Source of the DNA: Omphiscola glabra
Taxonomy: Eukaryota > Mollusca > Gastropoda > Lymnaeidae
Reading direction: 5' to 3'
NCBI GenBank assembly: GCA_964017045.1
Contig: OZ024797.1
Coordinates: forward strand, 14,403,562 to 14,467,561
DNA: 64,000 bases
Part shown: one piece after another, positions 49,381 through 61,300 of the stretch
Numbering within the stretch: position 1 is the first letter of the stretch
Layout: the number at the start of each line of letters is the position of its first letter
Translations under genes and position numbers: made by a program
Notes under the pieces: generated by a model
What the model was told of the DNA's origin: nothing
The model's database searches: none
Seen by the model: the letters and a program-made list of their open reading frames with translations, nothing else

Positions 49381-52300
49381 CTGGAAGAGAGAACATTTAT
49401 TGGTGTCAAAAGACGTGCTTCTATGATAGTCCACGAATAGTGGCCGAGTTAATTAAGACATGCAAAGTTATTTAGTCGTTTAGACTCGACCAAAAAAAAT
49501 GGTTGCGGAATTCTGAAAGACATCGCAGTTAAGCAGTAACCTTGGTCTGGACAGACTCCTATAGTCAAAAGTCATACACTTAAAACGTTACGTATAACGC
49601 GAAGCTTCCAGATTACTTTAGTAACATCAGTGGGGTGGTAGGGGCACAGTATTAGAAACGATTTAACAAAAGTTAATGTCCTTAAGCGTTTTCCCAGCAA
49701 AAGTATGGGATCTGTCACCCATCAACAGTTCAAACAGTATACAGTGGATAGGTAGCCGATGATACAGTGGATAGGTAGCCCATGATACAGTGGATAGGTA
49801 GCCCATGATACAGTGGATAGGTAGTGCATGATACGACAGTAGATAAGTGTCCCATACTACCACAGTACATAGATAACCCATGATACCACGAACCACACGG
49901 TAGCCCATGATACCACCGGAGACAGGTATAGAGGTAGCCCATGATACCGACCCAACCATGGATGACGTGCCCTATATTTTTTGAAGGACAATGAACGACG
50001 GCAACAGAACATACATCGAATAAGTTGACTGGGCGAATGACTTACTGAAATCTTCCAGCCGAACAGAGGAATGCACCCAGCAATGGTGACAGTGACGAGC
50101 GCGATGGTGAGTGTTGCCATGGTGCTGATGATGACGTTGGTGGTGGCCAAGGTCAGGACGACGAAGGCCAGGCACACACCTATGATGATACCCTGCAACG
50201 CTGACTTGGCCAACGCCTTGAGGGAAGTAACAATTTACAGTTTATTACGCAGGTCATTGCCTTTATTCTTTAAAGATAAAAGAAGACAACGACAACGCAA
50301 AGCTCGCAAGGGATTAAGTTTGTGCTTTAACGGGGGCGATAATTAATCAAATTAAAATATACCAGAGCTTAGCCAGGTGCACGGGGTATTTTCAGAAACT
50401 ACCCGGTGGGTCAAAGTGTTTTAAAAAAAGAGGGAACTCCCCATTTTCTATACTATATGCCGGCCTTTAGCATTACAACACTATTGTTTAACCAGTAAAA
50501 AAAAATTTAACGAAATAAGCGTTTTAGAAATACCTCCTCCTAAAAATGATTGAAAAACATATTAGCGTCTCCCTCCAAACCATTGAATTATTCCTCTTGT
50601 TTATCCCGTGTTGGAACTTTACCATACTATCAACGTTTTACTGGCTGATTAAACATACAGACATTATATTAACATCTATATTGACTAGTCATTATATTAA
50701 CATCTACATTGACTAGTCATTATATTAACATCTATATTGACTAGTCATTATATTAACATATATATTGACTAGTCAATATATTAACATCTACATTGACTAG
50801 CTATAGAACATAACACCTGCAATAAGCATACACATTTTAACTTACCTCTTGTCTTTTAAATTCATGCCAGGCGTTTTGTCCAGGTGTGAACTGAACTCCA
50901 CCTTGTATGGACGGAGGTAATCTGCTCACCTGGAACAGGAGATGGTCTTAGTGAACGGAAGGCACCGAAAAAACACACCATATATAATACTACTTCACTT
51001 ACTTCACTTAGTTACCAACACAAACACTGCCATGCATTGTTTTCCACCGAGATTTTAATATGGTGTTTACTTTAAGAGCGAGATGCTGACCGAGTTGTTG
51101 TGATCAAATCAGTCTGGACCCTCAACTTTCTTAAATCGTGATGTAATAGTAAACACACCGGTCTAAAATGTAACCCCCCCCCCCCCAAACCCACACACTT
51201 CTTTTTTTAGTATGCAAGCTTTTCCTCTTGTGTTTTTTTTTTGAATGTCTTCTTTGGTCGCGCTCACACTGTGCGTTCAACCGTGTCACCAGTGCGTCGC
51301 AGTGAAATCTGGGCTATGCCTTAAATGAATTAAATCCCTGGATTTCCTATCCCTGAAAACCCAAATGATTTTATATGAGTAAGATAACCCTCGTGTTTGA
51401 GGTAAGCCGATGACAGCCCCCCCCCCCTCACCCCACTTTTTCCCCCAATCGTAGATTTAAGACGCTTTGGAAAGGAAATAGCATCTTTTCTAATCTTAAC
51501 GCGCCGAGAGAACACATCGTACCTGCTTGTGAATCACTCGCGTGAGTCTATAGGTCGGCAAATGTACCCAATGAGTTTTGAGCCATTGATTTCGATCGTT
51601 TTAATTCAATACATTTTAATACTATAAATATTAATAATTCTTGTAGAAAGTAATAGCTATGGACATTGTGCTTTGCCATTACGTAAATATTAGCAACGAG
51701 ACTCCAAGACGACGAGAGGCCATTTTGATTTTGTAAAAGATCTTAGAACTTCATCCCATCTCAAAGAGGGTAAAGTACTTTTTGATATTTGTTATCCCAC
51801 GCCATTTGTTAGCAATGCGTCTAGATACACATTATCAATTTATGCATTATTTTATAATAATTGTGTTACTTTGTGGAGAAAAATCATTTGCCAACGTCGG
51901 CGCTAGCTATACACGCATGCGCTGGCAATGATAAGGATATAAAAATGGTATCCATACTTTGGATTTTTATGTATAAGCTTATGACCCTTTCAAAGCTTCG
52001 ATTTGGATTCGCTGATGTTGCAAAGTGATATGTCAGCTTATACCCCACGTCAATGCTTCGATCTTAATTATTTTTAATTCGTTGTTTTACGACAAGGACA
52101 TGTCAGCTTATGGCTAGACGGAAAGTTTGCACCCTCCTTGTTCTTACATTATTTCACTTTTAGCCTGGTTGCCGTATTGCTAGAAACAATCGCACCTTAG
52201 CAGCTGGGTTTGAGGATAACGCCGGAAGCCTGATTCCGAGGAGTCCGCCCAGCGCTACAGAAAGTAGAGATGGGAAATCCTCACCCACTACCGCCCTGAG

Positions 52301-55300
52301 AACTTTCGAAAGCGAGGAGAGGAGACTCCGATTTCATCATTGAAATGACGCAATACATTGATCGATCAATCCAGATCAGCAATTTAAAAATATTGATGAG
52401 AGAAGTTGTCGAAGTGACGCCATGCATTGATTGATCAATCGAGGTCATCAATTAACAATAAATATTAATGAGAGGAAGTTGTAACCAGTCAGAATATATC
52501 TATGATACTTGAAAGAAATAAGTCATGATGAGGAAATGTTAGGTTATCAAGGGAGACCAATGTCCAGGGGTATTAGAACCTAAATTTTAAATGTTATATA
52601 TAAAAAGTTGTTATAATCCATTTGCTCCTTACTTTTAGTTCCTTTACGATTTTTATTGCTATTACAGTTTGTAAACTTAATGTAAATAAATAGGTTCATT
52701 TCATTCTAAGAAAATTGGTTGTAGATTTCTTTTCAACTACATATAAGTGTACGCGAAATAGTTTAACTTCCTTCGTCGTTGAGTTGAATCCAAACATAAA
52801 ACCGTTAAACCAGCGGCTCTCAACCTGTAGGTCGCGACCCCTTTGGGGGGTCGAACGACCCTTTCTCATTTGGTCGCCTGGGGCCATTGGAAAACACATA
52901 TACTGTTAAGTTGTGAAGAGCAACGAAAATAATTTTGTGGTTGCGGGTCGCCACAACATGAGAAACTGTATTAAAGGGCCGCGTCATTGGGAAGGATGAG
53001 AAGCACTGCCCTATACACTAGCATGGGATAATTCATACAAGCGTTATCCTCTAACATTAAGAAATATAAGTCATTTCACCACAGTGGATATAGTAGCTAT
53101 CTATTTCGGTTTTAAAATGTTTCCACAGTCATTTCAAAATAAATCCTTTTATTTCATGACTAGAAATAACACGCTAAAAAAATGGCGGCGGCAATGCGCG
53201 AACTTCCCATCTGCTAAAGTGACTTGACAACGTATGCATTCAAAGATTATGCATGTATAAGAATCAAATTTTTTATTTTGCACGCCTATTGAACACAGCT
53301 ACACTTACATGACCAGATAATTATTATTTGTCATACATCAAAACTGTAATAGAAATACTACAGAAAAAAATGGTTTGAAAATTAAGATAATATCGGCAAG
53401 TTGATGATTATGGACCTGATTCGTTCAAAGACCCACCTATTCGTTGATAAACTTATGGACCTGATTCGTTCAAAGACCCACCTCTTCGTTGATAAATGTA
53501 TGGACCTGATTCGTTCAAAGACCCACCTCTTTGTTGATAAATTTATGGACCTGATTCGTTCAAAGACCCACCTCTTCGTTGATAAATGTATGGACCTGAT
53601 TCGTTCAAAGACCCACCTCTTCGTTGATAAATTTCTCCCAGGCGTCATAGATCTCCAGCCCGGCATTGAAGTCTTTGGTGCCAAGGGCAAGGTTAGTCTT
53701 AATCTCAATACCGGCGTACCTCAGTCGCGTGCCGTAATATTTACCTGTTCAAAAAAAATAGGGGGGGGGGGCGATGATGAAGGTACACAAAAAGATATCT
53801 TTAATCAAGACACAAAATGTATTTCTTTTCATAATTTTGTCAAATTAAATATAAATATAAATAATTATCTCATACTTAAACTTTTATAAATATTTATTTT
53901 TATTTTAAACCTTAAATGAAAATTAAAACCAATATCATGTTTATAATCTGAATTTATTAAAACGATTTTCATTTAAAAATTTTTAAACAACAACGTGAAA
54001 ATAAATAATTTAAATAAGTCCCAAATGTTAAAATGCAAATAATTACCTGGGTTGGACAAGACGGTGGCAGTATCAAACGTTGCCCTGCTCTCTCCCAGCA
54101 TTACCGAGTATGTCCCGTACTCTGGTAAAAAGTTGCCCCTGTAGCCATCATTTAACCAGTACGATTTTACGGTCTGTGTATTTAAGTTCACAATTAAAAT
54201 TCATTATTAATATGGTACACATTTAAAGTTTAAGGGAGGGAATCCGATGAGACTGAAAATTACGTAAAATGAATAAGTTATCTCCCCTTAATTTTCACTT
54301 TCTTTTTATATACATATTTTTGCTTATTTAAAATTAAATAAACGCAGGTTTAACGCACTTAATACGTGCTTATAAGTTTTGAATTTACTTCAAAATATCT
54401 GTAGAATCGCTCGCCCACCACTGAAGTGTTGTACAGATCAGTATGTGTCTTGAAGAAGTCGACGTATTTGATCTCAGAGGTCGGTAATGACAAATCTAAC
54501 GGTGTCTTGTACAGTGTGCTGTTGCCACCTTCTTTCTGGTAGTGCAAGAAACAAACAAAAGCTCCTTTACAACAACAACAAAAATATCACGCATTTTTTT
54601 AGATGAAAATCAAAAGTACAAATCATTCGGACCATTTTGTTTGTGCACGACAAATTCACATTACAAATAAATTGGGCTTTCAATCACGTACCCTCCGAGG
54701 AGTTCCGGTCAAATCCATTGAATTGCCCTCTAGAGCTGCCCAGCGTGGGAAATATTGAGGGATGTAGGAAGGGGAGAGGCTGAATGGGGCGGTCGGCACC
54801 ACAGGGCAGTATTTTCTAATATGGAGGGGCGTCATTTTTGGCCAATTACAGTTTTTTTATCGTTGCAGTGGTCGCAAATGTCTTGTCCCGCCCAGAGCGG
54901 CACTAATCCTATACCTGCGCCACTGGTCTTATGAGTTTAAGAACCCCAGCGCTAAAGTTAAGAAAAAAAAATTCAACCCACCACAACCAGTTTGATGTCG
55001 TTACTTCATTATTTTATAATTATGTGTCTACTCCCAATGGCTCTGAGACCCACAAAAAGTCATTGTGTCTACTCCGAATGGCTCTGAGACCCACAACAAG
55101 TCATTGTGTGTACTTCAAATGGCTCTGAGGCCCACAACAAGTCATTGTGTCTACTCCGAAAGGCTCTGAGACCCATCACATGTCATTATGTCTACTCCGA
55201 AAGGCTCTGGGACCGACAACAAGTCATTGTGTCTACTACGAAAGACTCTGCGACTCACCTTCATGTAGTCATTCATGTGTGCGATAAAACAGTCCAGGTC

Positions 55301-58300
55301 AACCTCATTAGTAACTGGGTCACGCTTCAAATGAAGGAGTTCATTCTCTGGTGTGTTTCTTATCCTTTCACACATTTCCTGATGATAAAACACGCGAAAA
55401 ATGGTTGGATATCCAATAAATGTTGTGTTGTAATATCATTCAAATGTTGTGTTGTTATATCATTGAAATGTTGTGTTGTAATATCATTGAAATGTTGTGT
55501 TTTAATATCATACAAATGTTATGCTATAATATCATGCATATGTTGACAATATATAAACAATCACTTTGACAAAGAATTTATTTTAAATTGTCAACATTTG
55601 GGGACTGTTCCCACGATCAAATGCTCCTTCAAGCATTTGATGCAATTCGTGTATGAAGCCTTGTCACAACTTTCAAATTACTAATTGATCAAATTCTCCA
55701 AAAAAGAAACCGCGCACAAAATAGTGCGTTCATACAACAATTTGACGCGAAATTTGAACACACATTCAACACACGATTTCTATGTATGCTTTAAATATAA
55801 CTATCACATTAGAACGCGACAATTGTATTGTAATTATACTACACTGTACAATAAATATTTAAAGGTATAAAATATGCACTAAATGTATAGACTATGAGGA
55901 CATAATTAAGGGTCATATATATGTGGCTACATAAGATAAAATACGTATTATTTACTCTAGCTAAAGGCTGATAGAATAGTAGCAACAGTCTCAGCTCTGA
56001 GACTTACCAATAAAGCTAACTGAGAAGGCTTAGGGTTCAGGTCAAAAGAGTTATCCCACACTGTCTTCCCTTTACATTTGTAATCTGTTTTGTGGCAGTC
56101 CCCGGTGTCTTGTTCCTTGAGTCCGAACGATACGATAACCTGAAACAAGAGTCAGTGAAACAAAGACACGATACAACAACGTGAAACAAGAGTCAGTGAA
56201 ACAAAGACACGTTACAACAACCTGAAACAAGAGTCAGTGAAACAAAGACACGATATAACAACCTGAAACAAGAGTCAGTGAAACAAAGACACGATATAAC
56301 AACCTGAAACAAGAGTCAGTTAAACAAACAGGAGCGTAACTAGTTTTTTGACGCCCTTGGCTAATTTATTTTGGCACCCTTTATTTAAATAAAAATTTAA
56401 AAATTAGAGATTTAGCGGCGCCCTTTTAAACTGGCGCAGGCCGGCGCCCTTGGCAACTGCCCCAATCCAAAGCCGTTGTTACGCCACTGGACACAAAGAC
56501 ACGATATAATGACCTGAAACAAGATTCATTGACAACAAGACACATTATAATAACCGGAAACAAGAGTCCTTGAAACCGAAACAATATTAGGAGAGAATAT
56601 TGACATTTAGATTGTATCCGACTGAAGATGAAATGCTCCTAATAAACTCACGAATTGTTCACTCAAAACAAAGGCATGGTGCTTCTAGGATCGGCTTTGT
56701 CAAAAGGCCTCGGAATTAAAGGGGGGATCTCTGTGAAACCCACGAGGACATCACACTCACTCCCATATTTGATAACGTTTTTTTCTTCTAAACATCTTTA
56801 CCAGCCCTTAATAGATATGTCCATAGATATTCATAAAAACGAATAGATGGTGTACTTCATACTGCCACACGCAGAAGAGCTTAAGAGAACGGATAGATGG
56901 TGTACTTCATACTGCCACACGTAGAAGAGCTTCAGAAACATTACCTTAACATTTTTATCGTCTAAACTCTTCTTGAAAGCTCCGTTGTTGATCTGATCAG
57001 CCTCGTAGTAGTTGTTGCCATTCTTGTACAGCTGAGTCTGAAATTTCAAACAAAAATAAGATTTTCCATATCCCAAAAATTCGGTGCTGAGATTTTTTTT
57101 TTACAAACAATCTTCCACCTAATTCCGCTTGGGACTCTACTGCATTCTTGTAATCCTTCCTAGCTGGTAACTTCCGCATACAAATTTATTAGGAAACTAG
57201 GAAAAAGTGGGTGTGCGCTTAACAATGAGTTCAACTACTTTAAAAAATTTAAAAAATGATTACACAATGAGGATCTTAAAAGCAAACATTGTGTATATGT
57301 CTCTCTCCCTCTCTATTTTTTATATATATATATACTTTGTATACGTGTGTGTGTGAATGTGTGGTTCTGTCTGTCTTTCTGTCTGTCTAATTTGTACTCA
57401 CGGGTTTTTCCGACGTCGATATCTTGGAGATGAAGTAGAAAGATGCTCCAATGATGACGACACAGATTCCGATGAATGCCCACTTCCCAAACTTGTGTGT
57501 GACGGCACGGTGGTAAGGTCCCCTGAAGAAACGCACCATCATGTTCGGCCTGTGTCCTGTCTTGCTTTGGTCTTTCTTGGCGCATGGGTAGATGCGACTG
57601 TTGCTGCACGCCCGGAAACATGGCCAATTCCAGGTCTCCCATTTCTGTCAAGTTTTCAAAATGTAAATATAGATTATCAACCCTTACCCTAACCCTTACC
57701 CTAACCCTTAACCTAACCCGTACCCTAACCCTTATCCTAACCTGTACCCTCAACCAAACACTAACCTTTACCCTTATCTCAACCATAACCTTTACCCTCA
57801 TTCTAACCCTAACCCAAACTCTTACCCTAAAGCTTAGTGAAATTGATTAAATTATTATGATCGGCTAAATTAAATACTTTTTTATAATCAGACATGACGA
57901 CTACACAAGATGCTCTATAATAGAAATGTAAGCTATTTACACAATTATAGTCAGTCAAAATCGACTATGGACACATTAATCATCGTATATGCTGATTGTG
58001 AACTTGGCTGTGGGTGCGCAGATGGCTGATGGGACCAATTTTGGCACGAAATGCTCTTGTGTAGTAAGCGCAAAGGATTGATAGGATATCGCAAGGAGCA
58101 GAATTAACACGGGCTTTTCGTGTCTTTTGTGCTCTACAGCCACTGTTCTGTTGGCTTCATGTCAAATGGTATCTTGGTGTACAGAGGAACGCCACGATGC
58201 TCGGTCCTTTGCCAATTTCTTCCAATGTGTTCGGGTCTATATCGAACGGTTTCACATTTACTCAAATAACGACAGACAGGTATCCAATATATTTTTATTG

Positions 58301-61300
58301 TTCAACTTAACTATTTATTCTAAAGATCATTAGTGCGTCCATTATTTTTCAAATAAAATACACACATTGCAATATTTGACCTCCAAACTTCCTGTGGAAA
58401 CTTTTGACTTTTTAATGAGGTGGACTTTAAAATTTTTATTTGGATTTGAATTTATTTATGTAATAAATTTATATATACTTTTATTTTTTGGTGTGAGGAG
58501 GGAAGGTATGATATCATTGCTTTCGAAGAGGATGCAGGGGTCGCCTGAAGACAATGACGTATTTACCATAATGTTTTATTGGACATGTCTGTATATTGTT
58601 TGGAGGGACCCCAGGAAAAGCACAACTGAAACAAAGTACAAGCGTTGGTGACTGGTGCAGCCTCAAAGTACAATCGTCGGTGAATGGTGCAGCCTCAAAG
58701 TTCAAGCGTTGGTGACTGGTGCAGCCTCAGAGTACAAACGTTGGTGACTGGTGCAGCCTCAGAGTACAAGCTTTGGTGACGGGTGCAGCCTCAAAGTACA
58801 AGCGTTGGTGACTAGTGCAGCCTCAGAGTACAAGCTTTGGTGACTGGTGCAGCCTCAAAGTACAAGCGTTGGTGACTGGTGCAGCTATAGAGTACAAGCG
58901 TTGGTGACTGGTGCAGCCTCAAAGTACAAGCGTTGGTGACTGGTGCAGCCTCAGAGTACAAGTGTTGGTGACTGGTGCAGCCTCAAAGTACAAGCGTTGG
59001 TGACTGGTGCAGCCTCACATAAGATAAGGGGCCAAATGGAATAACGAGGTTGCGCCAATACGAATTTATAATTGTTTGACGGCAGGGCGAAGGCGACAGC
59101 TACAGAGTCCACACTTTGTGTCTAGTTTCGATTTCGGGGGGGGGGGGGGAGGGGGGGCGTGTAAAGGTTTTTATCTAATTCGTATATTAACATTTAAACA
59201 ATTTCAAGATTTCCCCCTTTACTCATCTTCCACACAAATAGCTGGTCTACACAAGCTCCGCCCTCTCCAAACAATAATGTCTGATGTACACATCATAAAC
59301 GTATACGTACGTCCTTGCAACCACATGTACCTCGGATTTTTGGCACACTATTATAAAAACTCTGATATCGTCATTTTCTCATATCTGAACCTACTCCATC
59401 TTTCCCCATCATTATAAGAAACTAATTACTTTCCGGATTGTCGTAGCATCTAAAAATACGATCACCTTGAAAATGTGATAATGGTTCCCGAGTACCCAAG
59501 TTTTATTGGTAAAAATCAATAATATATGACCTTGCCCAAGTTTCCGGAAATCGATTCAGCTTTTTTCCTTTTTATCTTCTTCCTAATCAGTTTTATTTTT
59601 TGAGATTAAACGTTTGCTTAGCAAACAAAAATCCAAGAAATCAAGATTGTATTGTTATTTCATTCTAGTGGCTCGTCTATCAATTGATAAGGGAGAAAGA
59701 ACTTTATTTTTTAATTGTTTAAAAAACGCTACGACACTGTGGTGGGCTTTCCACGCTTCTACTACAAGAAAGGAATGTAAAAGAAAACCAAACTTATGAT
59801 CTAGGTCTAACACGCACGTCACATGCACGTCACATGCACGTCACACGCATGTCACACGCACGTCACACGCACGTCACACGCACGTCCCACACACGTCACA
59901 CGCACGTCACATGCACGTCACACGCACGTCACACGCACGTCACATGAACGTCACACACATCACAAGCACGTCACACGAAAATTCAACTTTGGATGTTGGC
60001 ATTTTTGTTGTCCTCGGAGGACTGGCTCTAAAAATTTGCATTCTTGAGAACACTGTGGGTCTCAAGCTTTTGAAATGTTGTACCCTTGCAACAGTTCTAA
60101 AAAAAGCTATTATAACCTAGTGAATATCTAATATAATTGGCGCTGACTAATGCATATTATATACGCTCGGGTATTTAAATATATTATTTGTACAACGGAC
60201 TGAATCTTGGGCTCTGACGCCCACGGTTTGTTTCGGGTTAGTTCCAATTCCGCAGTCCACTTCAATCTACGCCCTTGTAAAAGCCCCTGTCTGACCCGAA
60301 GGCGGCACTTGACTGCCTACGTGGCAGTATGGCACTGCCTGTCAGTAACCGAGTTCAATCTTTGTTTGAATATGGGCCACACATTTATTGAGACGACAAG
60401 ACGAGGCAGCAACCTACTTTGTGGTGAAGGATGACGCACGTCGGGAAGAAGATGATGGCGGAAAAAAAGTTGAAGACCACGAGAACGGACGAGAAGACAC
60501 CGAACGAGCTGACGGCGAGGAGAGGGGAGAAGGCGTTGGACACGAACGCCACAAACGTGGTTAGGGACGTAATCATCATTGACTTGGACGCTCTGCGGTA
60601 ACATGAACTGAAGAAGAAAAGAAAAAAAAGGAAACAAAATAATTTCCTTTTTAACAATATGTGTTGCTAGTGAGTTGGAAGGTGGTGAAAATCTAAACGT
60701 TACAAGTTATTTTAATAGTTGAGATTTTAGAAAATTTTGACATGTCTCTGAGAGGAAAGAAATAATAAGGCGTTGATTGAATATTTATAAGGAGTAAGTC
60801 ATCCTAACACTAACCTTAACCCTAACCCTAACATTAACCCTAGCATTATCCTTAACACTAACCCCAACCCTAACATTAACCCTAACACTAACACTAACCT
60901 TAACCCTAGCATTAACCCTAACACTAACATTAACCCTAACACTAACATTAACCCTAACACTAACCCTAACACAAATCCTAACACGAATCCTAACCCTTAA
61001 CCTAAACCTAACTTCAATCCTACGAAAATATCCACTTAACAGTTTCAAACCAAGGTTTACAACCCACTTTCAAACCAAAGCACTGCGACCAAGCGCGGAG
61101 TAAAAGTATGATATAGTTACACTTTTTGTATTTAGAAACAGGGGATTCCCTATCGTCACTCAATCTTGTTTTAAAGTCTCACTCCGGCCATCAAAGTCAA
61201 GTAGTTCTCATTCAAATATGTTTATTCTTGGGATGGTCGATTTGTTGTTAGAAAATGAAAATTGCGCCCATTTCTCTGATTGCCCAGAATAAAAGTTATC

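Noticed and set aside
53401..53889. Plus-strand 162-codon frame with a 15-residue repeat ([14 protein letters not shown])
   Set aside because: Antisense to the RND exon and its 45-bp array; explained by the repeat period.
54700..54930. Possible MITE ending in TGCGCCACTGG
   Set aside because: The left end (CAGCGTGGG) matches poorly and I find no target duplication.
57313..57801. 162-codon minus-strand frame with Arg-Val repeats
   Set aside because: Half is translation of the telomere-like tract and half is the wrong frame of a real RND exon (57402-57644).
60785..61048. Leu-Gly / Val-Arg repeat frames on the minus strand
   Set aside because: Translations of the telomere-like intron repeat.
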